This document shows, in pieces, positions 1 to 11,913 of a DNA stretch of 64,000 nt. The notes beneath the pieces are model-generated. The model was given only the letters and a program-made list of their open reading frames with translations. It did no database searches and was not told the DNA's origin. The position numbers and the translations under genes are program-made. The stretch's first letter is position 1. The number at the start of each line of letters is the position of its first letter. This DNA comes from Oidiodendron maius Zn (taxonomy: Eukaryota > Ascomycota > Leotiomycetes > Myxotrichaceae), in the NCBI GenBank assembly GCA_000827325.1, contig KN832875.1, forward strand, positions 1,984,001 through 2,048,000, written 5' to 3'.

Positions 1-1148
1 TGAACTCCTCTCCGAAACACTCCGATCCTGGGGCGAACATGACTTTGGTGTTCTCAATCACATCGATGCTGAACTGCACATCGTCCACGAGCACGCCCTT
101 CTTCTCAAATCTTATAAACGCTACTGTCCCTCCCGTTGGCTTGACCCAGGAACATGCATAACCGTGCTGGCTGATGAATGACTCCATGAGCGCGAGGTTC
201 GTCTTCGCGAGCTGGATGTTGCGCGCGAGGAGAGAATGGATCACTGATTCAGACAGAGTGTACGACGCCACCTGGTCGTCGAGCTGGGAGACGGAGATGG
301 TAGTGTAGTCCCGGGCTGAAGCGAGGCTCTCGATGACGGAGCAGTCGCGCGATGCGATCCACCCGATACGGATCCCCGCGAGGGAGTACGCTTTAGACAT
401 CGAGCCCGTGACGATGGTCTTCTCGTAGCCCATGGAAAGCATGGAGGGAGGGAATTCGGCGTCGGTCGGAGATATGGAGTGGAAGAGCGGCCGATAGACT
501 TCATCTGAGAAGATGAGGATGTCCCGCTCGCGGGCGAAGTCCACGAGGCCTTGCAGGACCGATTTGGGAACCGTGGCTCCGGTGGGGTTGTTTGGATTAT
601 TGATGATAATCATCTTAGTGTTCTCCCTGACCAAGCTCTTGAGGTCGTCCAGATCTGGGATAAATTTCTTCTCCCTCCGCAGCTTCCATCGTGAGACCTC
701 CGCGCCCAGACTCTCTGGGACCGAGTACAGCTGCTGGTATGTGGGGTACATACAGACAACATGATCTCCGGGCCCAATTAGAGTATACAACAGCAGGAAA
801 TTTGCAGCGATGGCACCGGGGGTGATTAGGATGTTGTCGGCCGGGAGCGGGGTAGGGACGCGCACTGAGTATAAGGAAGCCAGGCGCTGCCGCAGAGTAG
901 GGGATCCACGTATTGGGCCATATGTCAACTTGGTTGAGGGTTTTAGAGGAGGCTCAGTGTTGGGGTCCTCGCAGAGGGCGACGAGGTCGTCAATGGAGAT
1001 GGAGGCTGCGCAGGTCTCTGCGATGTTCAGCACCCCTGGAGTGGTTTCATACTTGTCCATCCACTGGAAAATATTAATACGGAATGCAAAAATCAATTGA
1101 AGAGGGTCTATTTACTTGTTCTATAGCGAAAGGGTCAATCTTAACCAT
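1..1148 (-). CDS. PLP-dependent class I/II aminotransferase, 3' end cut by window
   Basis: Two exons: 1148-1116 and 1063 to beyond position 1, with a 52-nt intron (1064-1115). The join gives MVKIDPFAIEQ-WMDKYETTPG, in frame; the start is the first ATG and lies upstream of a phase-0 intron. About 365 residues are visible. Family hallmarks are the NNPNNPTG motif, the DEVYRPLF segment that binds the cofactor, and SMSKAYSLAGIRIGW, in which Lys235 should form the PLP Schiff base. This is fold-type I, similar to fungal proteins loosely named capreomycidine synthase-like or ACC synthase-like aminotransferases; the true substrate cannot be read from sequence. It probably acts in the cytosol because no targeting peptide is visible. 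It is divergent from the ABC transporter gene, sharing a 550-bp promoter. The C-terminal end lies outside the window. Confidence 0.9.
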
Positions 1149-1698
1149 GCTGTAGGCGAGGCTGAGGGGGAGGCTGGATCGGGGACAAGCCTAGAGAGGA
1201 GTTGAATATGCCTGTAGAGGAGCAGAAATGCATTGTAGAACAGGAAGACCGACCTTGGACAAGGGTCTTATAAGATGATATATCTTCTGTTCCTCCAATT
1301 GTTGAGAATAGGGCGTGCCTCATAGGGGTAGAGTGGGATGTCTCTCCCTCCGGGTCACGATGGTCTGGTCATTCGCTGCCTTGCGACGCACGTGACGAGT
1401 CATTCCATCACTGGCCGATAGCTAACTACCTACAGCCGACACGCAATACCATCTCCAACTCTCCTTCAGCTCATTTGTTTTGTTCTGCTTCTTTCTGTTC
1501 AGTGCAGCGTCTCACATGTTGACCGCAGCTCGACGCTTCCCTCCCTTTCCTGCTAATCTCCCCGGTCGGCATTTAGCACAGGACCCTGTTCTATGATCCT
1601 CGGCCACTGATCTAGGCCAGCCATTTCAACTCCAATCTCCCCTTCAACAACCACCTCAACTCACCTCATCTCCTTCAACTTCGTCACAACCCGCTCAG
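1149..1698. other. Divergent promoter between aminotransferase and ABC transporter genes
   Basis: No gene is visible in these 550 bases. A CACGTG box sits at 1389-1394, inside CACGTGAC, roughly midway between the two start codons. The last 150 bases before the ABC gene are C/T-rich, as is usual for fungal 5' leaders. Confidence 0.5.
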
Positions 1699-4600
1699 AT
1701 GCGCCGACTGCAGCTGGGCACCGCCCTCCTGGCCGGGCTATCGCTCTCATGGACCACAGGTGCCTTCCAGAACTACTCCCAGGCCGACATGATGCGGGCA
1801 CAGCTATCCCTCATGGATGGCCGATCGGATGATTGCCCTCCCTGGTATGTCCCCAACGCCTTTCTGTCTCTTGATATTGGTGGAGGGGTCTGACTGAGAA
1901 TAGCTTCAATTGCCTCCTCCCCGCGTTCACCTGTGGCCAGTATGCCGAGTGCAATGAATTCAACGGCAAGTGCTCATGTCCCGCGGGCTATGGGGGCGAC
2001 GACTGCCTCGCCCCTGTCTGCGGCTCCCTGGCAGACGGACAAGATCGCCCCATGCGTACCGCCGATTCCTGCGACTGCAAAGAGGGCTGGACCGGCATCA
2101 ACTGCAATGTCTGCACTGAAAACAAAGCGTGTAATGCCTTGATGCCCGTTCCCGATGATGGTGGGGCGGTCTGTTATCAGAATGGAGACGTGGTGAAGGA
2201 GAACTATCAGATGTGCGATATTACAAACAATAAAATCATTGAGATCTTGAAGGGAAAGAAGCCACAGGCCACATTTACCTGCAACCGGGAGGACGCAACG
2301 TGTGCGTTTCAATGTAAGGCCCATTTCTCTCATGAATGCTATCGCAAGCTAATGCTGCTTAGTCTGGGTTCAGGAAAGGGAGTCCTTTTATTGCGGGTTG
2401 AACACTTGTGAAGCCAGTACGGAGAATACACAAGACCAGAACAGCACTGTCTACAAGTGCGAGCATGTCGAGTGTCAATGTATCCCCGATCGAATGCTCT
2501 GTGGAGAAAACGGTTCGGTGGACATCTCAGAATTTTTGGATCAACAGATCCAAGGGCCGGCTTCGTTCAAGTGTCTTCAAGAGAGTGGCGGCAATAACAA
2601 ATGCCAGTTTACGGAGCCCGAGATGGACAAGCTGATCCAGCAAATATTTGGCGACCCTATGATTCAGCTCAATTGTCAGTCGGGTGAATGTCTCTATCAC
2701 ACCGAGGTCCCAGGATTCCAGCGGCCGGTGAAACAGATCAACACTCCTCTGATCGCGGGAATCATTGGGGGAAGCTCCCTCTTCCTTGTGGCGGTTATCC
2801 TTCTGGTCTGGTACCTCTCTTCGAGGAAATTCAAGTACATGCCTATCCATCTGGATGATTCCGATGACGAAGGCCTGAAGCTTATGAATGACCACAAGCC
2901 AGCATCCCTCTACTTTGAGAATGTCTCGTACAACCTCAATGGAAAGCAAATCCTGTTTGGCGTCAAAGGGATTGCACGCCCGGGAGAGGTGTTTGCTATT
3001 ATGGGGGCCTCTGGTGCTGGCAAAACAACCTTTCTTGACATTCTTGCAAGGAAGAACAAGCGCGGGCTTGTCGAAGGAGACTTCTACGTTAATGGGGAGA
3101 AGGTCAGCGACGCTGAGTACAAGAACGTTGTGGGATTTGTTGATCAAGTAGATACCATGCTACCGACTCTCACTGTCCACGAGACCATCCTTACCAGCGC
3201 CCTGCTCCGCCTCCCACGTGATATGGGCAGAGCGGCAAAGGAGCAGAGGGTGTTTGAAGTGGAGAAGCAACTGGGCATTTCCGCTATCAAAGACTCCCTG
3301 ATCGGATCCGACGATGGCAAAGGCCGTGGTATCTCTGGTGGTGAAAAGCGACGAGTAGGCATCGCTTGCGAGCTTGTGACGAGTCCAAGCATCTTATTTC
3401 TTGACGAGCCGACCAGCGGGCTTGATGCCTACAATGCTTACAATGTCATCGAGTGTTTGGTGAACTTGGCCAAGACCTACAAGCGGACGGTCATCTTCAC
3501 CATTCACCAGCCGCGATCGAATATCGTCTCTCTTTTTGACCGGCTCCTTCTTCTGGCTAAAGGCAAAGCTGTTTATTCTGGACCATTTAATAAGTGCCAG
3601 GACTTCTTCGACCACATTGGCTATGCGTGCCCGCCAGGATTCAACATTGCTGACTATTTAGTTGATCTCACGATGCACGTTGGTGGCCCCCCAACCCCCA
3701 TTGAAGCAGGCATACCCGGCTTGGAGCCCGCCTTGGATGGTGCGTATAGCGACAGACCGAGCAGCACTCGGGCAGTAAAGTCAATTGCAAGCACATCTGC
3801 GGGCAGTATAGAAGACGGAATTGTTGGCTCTCCTGGAGACTCTGTCCGGAAGCCGAGAGGGCATCGTAGAGACTCAGTCAGAGCAAGACAAGAAAGAGAG
3901 CTCTACACGCGCAGAAGTATCGACCTTCCATCCTCCCCACCCGACGAACCACTACTAGACCCCAATGTTGCAACACCGCAGCAATGGGTTCGGTTGTCAA
4001 AGCAGAAGGCAAATCAAACGCACCAAATTATCAACGAGATTCCGTCGCCGACAGCAGTGCACGAATCTGACTTGGATCTCCTCGTCACCTCATACGCCCA
4101 CTCTGAGATCGCTGAGCACATTCATGACGAGATCCACGCTGCTATTGAAGTGGCCCAAACAGCAAATGGAAACCTGAATGGCAGTGCTGTGAACGGAGAA
4201 GAGGACATCGGGACGATGGGTAAGGGATATGCAAGGGTTGGCTACTTGCAACAATTTGCGATACTATCTCTTCGAACGTGGAGAAACCTCTACCGGAACC
4301 CGATGCTGATGCTTACCCACTACGCCATTGCCATTTTGCTGGCTGTCCTCTCGGGATTCCTTTTTTTCGGATTGACAGACGATATCGCTGGTTTCCAGAA
4401 TCGGCTCGGATTGTTCTTCTTCGTCCTGGCACTCTTCGGTTTCAGCACGCTCTCTAGTCTTACGGTGTTTGCTGCTGAGCGACCTGTGTTCGTGAAGGAG
4501 AGAGCAAATGGCTATTACCATCCAATTACGTATTTCTTGGCTAAGATCCTCTTCGACATCATCCCACTACGAGTTATTCCCCCGATAATAATGGGCTCGA

Positions 4601-5073
4601 TCCTGTATCCCATGACCGGGCTAATCCCAGAGATATCACATTTCCTCAAATTCATCCTCATCCTAGTCCTCTTTAATCTCGCAGCCGCAGCCATCTGCCT
4701 CTTCATCGGCATCGTATGCAGGGACCACGGCGTCGCGAGTCTTATTGGAAGCCTGGTTATGCTCTTCAGCTTGCTCTTCGCCGGTCTGTTGCTCAACCAT
4801 GACGCCATCCCCAAGGCAGCTGTCTGGCTTCAATCGCTTTCCATCTTCCACTATGGATTCGAGACTCTAATTGTGAACGAGGTGACCTTCCTCACGCTGA
4901 CGGAGCAGAAGTATGGCATCGATATCACTGTCCCTGGTGCCACGATCCTCACTTCCTTCGGCTTCGACACGCAGGCATTCTGGCCCGATATTATCAGCCT
5001 AGGTGTCGTTGCGGGTTCGTTCATCGTGCTCGGTTACATTGCGATGCATATCCTGTTGGTGGAGAGACGGTAG
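1699..5073 (+). CDS. adp1: Adp1-type ABCG half-transporter with EGF-like ectodomain
   Basis: Three exons (1699-1844, 1904-2313, 2363-5073; introns of 59 and 49 nt) encode 1,088 residues, close to the 1,049 of yeast Adp1. Order: signal peptide ([18 protein letters not shown]), a Cys-rich EGF-like region at about 49-110 (CFNC...CGQYAEC...CSC), a longer Cys-rich ectodomain, one membrane segment at about 312-337, an ABC domain with GASGAGKTT (about 399), signature ISGGEKRR (about 509) and Walker [14 protein letters not shown] (about 528), a long polar linker, then an ABC2-type membrane domain from about 816 to the end. This order, with the ATPase before the multi-span domain, is ABCG. The substrate is unknown; yeast Adp1 has none established. 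The splice across CAAT|GTAAGG restores the conserved FQFWV run. Convergent with the VIT-VWA gene. Confidence 0.93.
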
Positions 5074-5601
5074 ATTCATGACATGCACAGATAGCGATCA
5101 GCACAGCGCGCAGTAGTATTTTCTTGTCCTATCTTACTACGTTTGTTACTGTATAGGCGCGGATCAGGAGTATGGTGTTGAGGCATATATAGTCACGGCT
5201 GCGTCCAAGCAGCTTTAATTGTAGACATTCCGGAAGGGTCTTTCGCTAGAACATTTGGATAAATACATCACAGTTGAATATAACATGATTTGGAGAATTA
5301 TAATATTGCTCAGTGTGTTTTATTTTCCGTCTTATTTGTATAAGGCGTCTTTCAAAGACTAGAATCGTAAAAGTATCAAATCTGGTGTTGCGAGACTATT
5401 CCATTCCAAATTAAGATGAGCCCCCCGAATTACCCGATGGCGTCTAAAGAAATGTTGGGGATAATCCACATGTCCTTCTATCCCCAGAGATAATCAAGAA
5501 GTCTCACACACAAAAGTAGCACTCGTTGTCAAAAATCTGTAACCAGCATTTCCGATTCTCCTACTAACCCCCACCCCCCAAGTGACAGAAAAAATCAAGC
5601 C
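5074..5601. other. Intergenic, 3' ends of two convergent genes
   Basis: AT-rich sequence between the stop codons of the ABC transporter and the VIT-VWA gene. No open frame of note; expected to hold both polyadenylation regions. Confidence 0.4.
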
Positions 5602-8600
5602 TTAATTCTTCGTAACAACATCTGTAGCCATCTTCTCAATTTCCTCGACACTCTTCTCCTGCATAACTCCCTCCACAAATCCTCTCGCCTTCTCCACCAC
5701 AAGTTCCCACATGCCCTCTTCATTAGATATCTTATTTTCCAAGAATGCAATCACAAGGCAGGTAATCCATGCCTTACTATCCACTCCTTCCGGAGCATTG
5801 GGGATGGTCTTGAGACCAAGTAGAGTCACTAATGTCTTCTCCTTGGGATCCCAGGACCCGTCAAAAGCTTGCAAGTCGATTATCGCAAGGACTTTGTCTG
5901 CGTCAGTTTTGATCACGGGATTCGGTGGTGAAACGTTGTGTGGAGGTGCTTGCGTGACTACGGGTTTAGATGGAAAGGAGGTTGGATGACCAGCTCTGTA
6001 AAATCTTGGATGGTTAGATTGCGATGGTGGTAGTGGTTGTAATCGTTTTCGAGCTTTGGGGGCTTCCATATACTCCGCTTCTCCTTCTTCGTCTTCCTCG
6101 TGTTCCTCATATTCATCGTCGTCCTCTTCGTCATCGCTATCGGCGGCTTGACTTTGCATTTTGGTCACACTAGTGCTACAGAAGTTGCTAAATAAGCTGC
6201 CGCCGGGTGGAGGAGAGACGCTCCACAGGCTGCTACTCTGTGAGCGAGTATCACCACCTGTTGATTGCGAATTCGATTGTATTGAACCGGACGGGACCGA
6301 ACCGAACAGGCCGGCACTTTGTGAGGTTCTGGCATGTGTAGCAGCGGATCCGAAGCCACCAAGCATGCCGTTGGCTGGTTGCGGGGCAGAAGCGCCGATC
6401 ATGCCGGCCCGTCGACGACGGGCAGGAAGAGGAGGCGGAGCAGGCTGAGGAGGCGATTGTAGCATGTCTCTCCTCGGAGAGCTGGATCGACGAGAGTGGA
6501 AGATTGACCCAAAGCCAAAAGCACTCGGGCTGCTACGAGAATGTGGTATTGCATGTTGAATCTCTGTACTAACAGAGACTTGCACTTGCTGAAGGACTTC
6601 CGCTTTCTCAGACTCCATAGGAGTTGTAATCTTGACCCCGTCATCATTTGAAGAGACAGCTACGAATGAGCACCACTTGTTGGCGACCTGGAACGTCTCC
6701 CCTAGTCGGACAGCTTCTTTCTCAATGATAGCATCAAAATTTCCGGGATATTTGTCCTTGATAAGAACTTCGTCGGAGAGCTGGCCATCGTAGACCCACC
6801 CTCGAGATTCTTCCAGATCCTGACTGGCTTTCCTGGCCGCCAATTGATGGATTGTTTGATCTCGTTCGGAAAGTACCTCAACGGGGATCTCTAACGCTAA
6901 TGGGCCATGTGGACAAGTGGCGCGCAGTACGACCGAGGTTGGGTTTCTTTGGATAGTTTCGGGGCCCATTAGGAGGTACACAGTCGTTCGGGAGAATGGC
7001 ACGAGCGATGGTATTTTGTGAGGCGCCTGGAGAAGTTTTGGATGCTGTATATTTGGTAAGCCGGTTTTTTCGTCTAAAGCGTCAATGCTCTCTATTTCCG
7101 GATTAACCTTGGGGTCAAATAAAGAGATGACTGCTTGAGGCTTTTCTTCTGGCTTCTCTTCCAGTCTGCCTTCTTGCCTTTTCTGAGACAGCTGGGACTG
7201 TATGAGATCTCTATCAGACAGTCGGATCTTCATACCAGATCCAACCGGCTCACTAGCATGCAAAAGCATCTTCGAACTAGAGTCGCTATCAGTGCGAAGC
7301 ATCTTCATACAATCTGTAACCTTCTCGATGACCTCGAAATCATCATCATCTTGCTCGTACTTGACTTCGAGCGTGTAGTCTGTGATGTGTGGGGTGAGCG
7401 CCCCGCGAAGCATGCGCACTACATTATTGTCCAAACGTTCGCCATGTTGAACTGCCTGAGCAAATCCGTTTCCTGCCCTGGCAAGCCCTCCAATGAGAGA
7501 ATGTGACACGCCTATACCAATTCCCAGTGGAAACACGCGAATATTTCCTTGCGTCTCCTTAACTTGTTTATTGACATATGCAAAAAGAGGCTCTTGATTC
7601 CAGATATCGCCGTCTGTGAGGAGGATAATCTCCAGTGGTAGATCATCAAGTCGGTTCTCGACGGTGGCTTTGATTGCGTTGAAAGTTTCAGTCCCTCCAA
7701 AATTTGCCTCAAAAGTTGACACATATTCCATGGCTTCGCGTAGATTTTCGCTAGTGTAACTCTTACTCTTATGCCAGAGGAATGCATGGTTGCTTCCGAA
7801 GGAACATATGTTAAATTTAATACCAGTGGGTATGGATTTGAGAAAGACCTTCATGGCAGAGATGAGCATCGGTATGTTCTCCGTCATGCTGCCGCTTCTG
7901 TCCGCGATGAAAACTATCTCCGACTTCGAATGGGGAAGGGAGAATCTTGGGACAAGAGTTGTCATCAGAGCTCGATGGTTTGGGATGGTGGGATGCATTT
8001 CCAAGAGCGCCTTTGGAATCCCAGTACCTTTGGAGTGGACAATAAAAATAAAATCCTTTTCCAGGGCAGAAGATCCTAAGGATAAGGTAGCGGAGGCTTT
8101 ATTCATCACTGGATCTGCTTGCGCGGCGACTGAGAGAACTCCCATGGATACTGCAATGGGATGTGATGGAGATTGGAGACTTTTGATTGAGAGACCTTCC
8201 GGTAAATTCACGTCAACTGTAATACAGATTCTGCCCGCATCTGCAGACTGGTTTGAAAAGCCCCTAAGAGAACTGAAGAGGGACTTGCTGGTATTAGGAC
8301 CGGCACCATATCGAGGAGCAATACTCGTAGGTATTGTGAATCGAATGCCATCAGCATCGTCATGTTTTAATTCACCAATATAAGTGATCTCAACTATGAC
8401 TTTCTCTCCTGCTGGAATATTGCCCAGCTTGGTGCTGAATACATCAGAGGCTTCTGGAGCTTGTACGAGCAGACCTGCAGTTTCTCCCTTGGCTACTGCA
8501 TCATCGAAGATCTTTTTCGCCCTCACCTTCTCTTTCACTATGCCACGAAGGGTTCTAGGGCCAATCGTGCACGTGAAACCAACGACACTGACGCCATCGT

Positions 8601-8850
8601 AGAGTGGGAATGTGTATGTGCATTCTTTAATGGCCTCAAAATTTGAAGGGTTGGAGAAGGTTTGCTTAAGAACTGTTTTAGAAGTTGTTGAGAGTATTGT
8701 ACTGTGGGCTTCGCTGTCGAGGAGAGGCAAGTGCCATCTTGATGCAGGCACACTGCTGGAATTTGACGGGACAATATAATAGCATCCACATTGATGCGAC
8801 GAACCGAACAAGGATGAAGAATCACTACGATGTGAAGTTGAGAAAACCAT
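5602..8850 (-). CDS. VIT and von Willebrand factor A domain protein
   Basis: A single uninterrupted exon of 1,082 residues. A VIT domain covers about residues 45-180 (YTFPLYDGVSVVGFTC, then ARKIFDDAVAKGE-like and GNIPAGEKVIVE). A VWA domain follows with a complete MIDAS start at D317 (ADRSGSMTE), and later GGTETFNAI and LLTDGDIWNQE. Residues around 740-970 are low-complexity, rich in Ser, Pro and then Asp/Glu. The C-terminal 90 residues (IIDLQAFDGSWD, LLGL, WITCLVIAFLENK, MWELVVEKARGFVEG) match the conserved tail of the VWA5A/PARP4-like VIT-VWA family. There is no signal peptide, so a cytosolic scaffold role is likely. The molecular function in fungi is unknown. The intact MIDAS suggests metal-dependent ligand binding. 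Confidence 0.9.
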   Translation of the reverse strand: MVFSTSHRSDSSSLFGSSHQCGCYYIVPSNSSSVPASRWHLPLLDSEAHSTILSTTSKTVLKQTFSNPSNFEAIKECTYTFPLYDGVSVVGFTCTIGPRTLRGIVKEKVRAKKIFDDAVAKGETAGLLVQAPEASDVFSTKLGNIPAGEKVIVEITYIGELKHDDADGIRFTIPTSIAPRYGAGPNTSKSLFSSLRGFSNQSADAGRICITVDVNLPEGLSIKSLQSPSHPIAVSMGVLSVAAQADPVMNKASATLSLGSSALEKDFIFIVHSKGTGIPKALLEMHPTIPNHRALMTTLVPRFSLPHSKSEIVFIADRSGSMTENIPMLISAMKVFLKSIPTGIKFNICSFGSNHAFLWHKSKSYTSENLREAMEYVSTFEANFGGTETFNAIKATVENRLDDLPLEIILLTDGDIWNQEPLFAYVNKQVKETQGNIRVFPLGIGIGVSHSLIGGLARAGNGFAQAVQHGERLDNNVVRMLRGALTPHITDYTLEVKYEQDDDDFEVIEKVTDCMKMLRTDSDSSSKMLLHASEPVGSGMKIRLSDRDLIQSQLSQKRQEGRLEEKPEEKPQAVISLFDPKVNPEIESIDALDEKTGLPNIQHPKLLQAPHKIPSLVPFSRTTVYLLMGPETIQRNPTSVVLRATCPHGPLALEIPVEVLSERDQTIHQLAARKASQDLEESRGWVYDGQLSDEVLIKDKYPGNFDAIIEKEAVRLGETFQVANKWCSFVAVSSNDDGVKITTPMESEKAEVLQQVQVSVSTEIQHAIPHSRSSPSAFGFGSIFHSRRSSSPRRDMLQSPPQPAPPPLPARRRRAGMIGASAPQPANGMLGGFGSAATHARTSQSAGLFGSVPSGSIQSNSQSTGGDTRSQSSSLWSVSPPPGGSLFSNFCSTSVTKMQSQAADSDDEEDDDEYEEHEEDEEGEAEYMEAPKARKRLQPLPPSQSNHPRFYRAGHPTSFPSKPVVTQAPPHNVSPPNPVIKTDADKVLAIIDLQAFDGSWDPKEKTLVTLLGLKTIPNAPEGVDSKAWITCLVIAFLENKISNEEGMWELVVEKARGFVEGVMQEKSVEEIEKMATDVVTKN

Positions 8851-9587
8851 TTCGCTGGTCCTAGTCGGGTCTTGGGGATGGTGTTGAGTTTAGATGGGTT
8901 AGATGGAAAGGAAGGAGAAGGGAGGAGGAGCAGCGTCGTTATATGTATGTTATACTGCATTTGCCGATATCATACATATGCTTTTGTCCGGAAGTGAGGC
9001 TGAGCTACCAAACGGCTGCCTGCGTACCCCGCGCGTGTTAAAGATACCCATGCGCTTCCAGGCCTCCCTGTTGCTGCGGTTGAGAGCTGGACGCGGGACG
9101 ACTTCGCCCACTTCAGCCCGTTCACCATAAAGAGATAGCCCTATTTAAACAAGATAGGATGACTGTCCTGAAGGCGAACTTTCCCTTTACAAAATCAAAC
9201 TGGAGCTCTTGCAAAAGAATGAAACCACAATCTCTTACGAAAACTATGAAAATTCCACCTTTGATAGGATGCAAAGGTTAGGCAGATTTTGAAGGCAGCC
9301 GGATTATTAGGTAAGCTATGAGTAAGTTATAACTTAGCGCCGGTGGCGCGCCTGCCTGGCCAAATCTTCAAGTTTATATCGCTTTTACCTATTCCCATCT
9401 CAGGACTTGAAACAGCCTCTGTCTTCTCATTGTCTCCTTGCTTATCAATTACGAGTCACATGAAGGAGAGTTGGGTGAGATTTGGGAGAGATCCAGTCAA
9501 AGTGTGCAATATTATAGTGAATATGTCGACTACGACCGCCTAAGGCGGGAGTCAGGCTGAAATCAAAGCATCATATCCGGTTGCCTT
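8851..9587. other. Intergenic between two minus-strand genes
   Basis: Promoter of the VIT-VWA gene and 3' region of the PQ-loop gene. Only short chance frames are seen; no gene. Confidence 0.4.
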
Positions 9588-10500
9588 TCACCCGCGTCTG
9601 CGGGTGGTTGGGCCTTTGGCCTTAGGCGTTACGGTCGTCTGGCTAGCAGACGCGGCAACGGGCCCTTTCTCCTTCTTCCCTCCTATTGCAGCTTTGGGTG
9701 CGTTCCAATAGTATATCATTTGTAGCGCCAGGACCGCGTTCAGCGCAAAGCCAGCCACAAATCCATAAAGGATTAGTTTGTCATCGACCTCTTGCAGCGT
9801 CGTGAAGATACGCGTGAGTGAGCCGAGTAGATAGTTAAAGACCTGCGCAGCAAATAAGTTAGCCCTGTGTCCTATGATGGAATCCCAAATCGAGAATACG
9901 CACGGCGAATGCACTCAGCTGGCCTGTACCACCCTCCTGCCAAATGGCAAGAATCTGCGGCAGCTTACTGGCAACACCCAAGACTCCCGCGCCTGCCTGC
10001 AGGTAGCCCAAGGTAGTCATATCCAAGATATTCTCCGAGAAGAGCGAAACGCCGCTGGCTGCCAAGCCAGCCACAAACACGGCAGCAGCAGTGGCACGCC
10101 CGCTGTAATTCAGGACCAGCACAGAAATAACCACGTTCTGCACCAAAATCATGCCTGATTCACCATATGTGCTGACAGGGAATCCCTGGCGAAAGTTATA
10201 GGCAAGACCGATAAGGTAGGCGGACGTCTCGAGGAGGTAGGAGAGGAAAGACACGCCGGACGCAGATTTAGAGTTGATGAGCTTCAGGATCTGCGGGACT
10301 TTGACAATCGAGGAGGCAGCGATGATGCCGATTCCCAGGCCCTTGGAGATCGCGAGCTTGATGCACTCGGTGTCCTCCACATTGATATCAAGGATGAGCG
10401 ACTTGTAGCACTGGTCTCCAATGATGGATGTCCCAAGATCTGCGATGGGAGCTGGGAGGCTGCGCGTGATAGGCTGTAAGGCTGAGCGGATGGAATCCAT
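9588..10500 (-). CDS. MPDU1-like PQ-loop membrane protein
   Basis: Two exons (10500-9904, 9842-9588; intron of 61 nt, donor GTGCGT) give 283 residues. Two PQ-loop repeats are clear: VKVPQILKLINSKSASGVS and SKLPQILAIWQEGGTGQLS, each in a three-helix bundle with hydrophobic helices between. The spacing and the YKSLILDINVEDTECIKLAISKG lead-in segment match mannose-P-dolichol utilization defect 1 (MPDU1), an ER membrane protein needed for use of dolichol-phosphate mannose and glucose in N-glycan and GPI assembly. The tail is basic and Thr/Ala-rich, ending in TTRRRG. Human MPDU1 is about 247 residues, so the fungal form is slightly longer at the C-terminus. ER location is inferred from the family. 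Confidence 0.9.
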
Positions 10501-11150
10501 CTTTAGCTTTCTGACAAGTTGAAACTACTATTAGACTGTAGATAGTGTGGGTTCACCCGGGTGTGATAGAAGTTTATCAAACGGAAGATGGAAACGTCGC
10601 GACAAGGCTGATCATCGCGGAAGAAGTGGATAGTTCGGCACCAGGTTAATCCGTGACACGCTTAAATATCGCGGCCGCAGGACAGGCAGGTAGCAGGCAA
10701 CACTCTTTCACCATTCCAACTTGTTGAGAAGGCTGCCTTGAAGTTTCATGCACCAGATTTGTCGCGTATGTTGACATCCTATCCTTCAAAGTTGTGCGCT
10801 GAGGGATAGTGTTATGTCCCGCTCATACCCCTTCCTTGTTGCCTACTTCCCATTGGCAAGCACCAGACTCTTTCGGTCCTTGCTAGCCCTTTGCACACCA
10901 CAGATCATACATGTTATCTACCTTTAAGTATTGGGGAAGAACTGTTGTATTTCTAGTATCCCAAGTGGAACTCTATGTACAGTGCTTCAGAATGAAGTGC
11001 CACAGAGCACTGCATATCAGCATAATTGCAACCCGTCCTTGCCGGTTGGACAACGGCTACCTAAAAGCAAACTTCTTCCACCTGTCCAATAGCAGTCCTT
11101 AAAGTCATCCACATCATGTTGATATCATGACTGAGGTCCGACTGCCCTAT
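10501..11150. other. Intergenic, promoter of the PQ-loop gene
   Basis: No coding signal. A TTAAATATC run with a neighbouring NotI-like GCGGCCGC lies at about 10660-10680. The rest is unremarkable. Confidence 0.35.
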
Positions 11151-11913
11151 TTATTTCTTATCCGGATGGTTGCGGTAGAACTCTTTGATGAGAGAAGCCG
11201 AGTTGTGGAGGTTGGCTTCAGGCTCCCAGGTGTTGGAAATGTCCGACCATCCAGCCCACTTGACAAGATAGAGGCGCTCACCAAACGCGATCTTTGAGTC
11301 TTTAATGGTCTCGGCTTCGTACTCGAGACCATACTCACCAAATTCTTTGTTAAAAATCTTGCTGGGGCCTGGACCTGCCTTGGTGGTATTGGTTTCGCTG
11401 TTCTTGATAGCTTTGATGGATTTTTTGTTGACGCTAGCTCCAGCGATCTCCTCCACGGCCTTGCCAGGGACTATCTTTGTAGTGTGACTCGAAACCTTTG
11501 GAATATCAATCATTAATTGCATTGGGTGAGTCTGCATATCCTGCCTACCTGCTTCTTGATGCCATAACGAGTAGACATCTTGGTGGTGCCGATTTCCGTA
11601 TTCTGGAGAGCCTTGGCTGCGCGGGCTGGAAGCTGGATAGGATATCAGTAAATTGATTTGATAGTTCGATATGCAGACTTGCCTTCTTTGTCTGCTGCTC
11701 GTTTTTCTTTATGCCAACGTCTTTGGGAGGGACTTGACGCTTGCCCTTCTTCTTCTTCTCGTGGCCTTGTGTGGGACCCATTACCTGAGTGAGGTCCAGG
11801 TCCATAGCATCGAACGATTCCTCGTCTTTATCCACAAGGGGCTTAAGGAGTTTTTTGTTCGACTGGTGTCTCAGGCGTCCTCTTATATCAGCTAGACGCT
11901 TTTCTGGCGGCAT
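11151..11913 (-). CDS. Small chromodomain protein
   Basis: Three exons (11913-11683, 11632-11549, 11495-11151), all phase 0, give 219 residues. Intron 1 (11633-11682) has a GC donor in the context AAG|GCAAGT, the usual consensus of GC-AG introns, with branch TACTGAT; reading through it instead breaks the protein frame. The C-terminal 60 residues form a chromodomain (YLVKWAGWSDISNTWEPEANL, then SASLIKEFYRNH) with the aromatic residues needed for a methyl-lysine cage. The N-terminal half is basic and low-complexity (EKKKKGKRQVPPKD). It probably reads histone methylation, but no second domain (chromo-shadow, SET, helicase) is present. A likely 5' UTR intron ends directly at the ATG (donor CA|GTAAGG near 11967). 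An origin from a transposon-borne chromodomain is possible but not shown. Confidence 0.82.

Noticed and set aside
7790-8383. 197-codon frame antisense to the VIT-VWA gene
   Set aside because: Antisense shadow of a verified coding exon.
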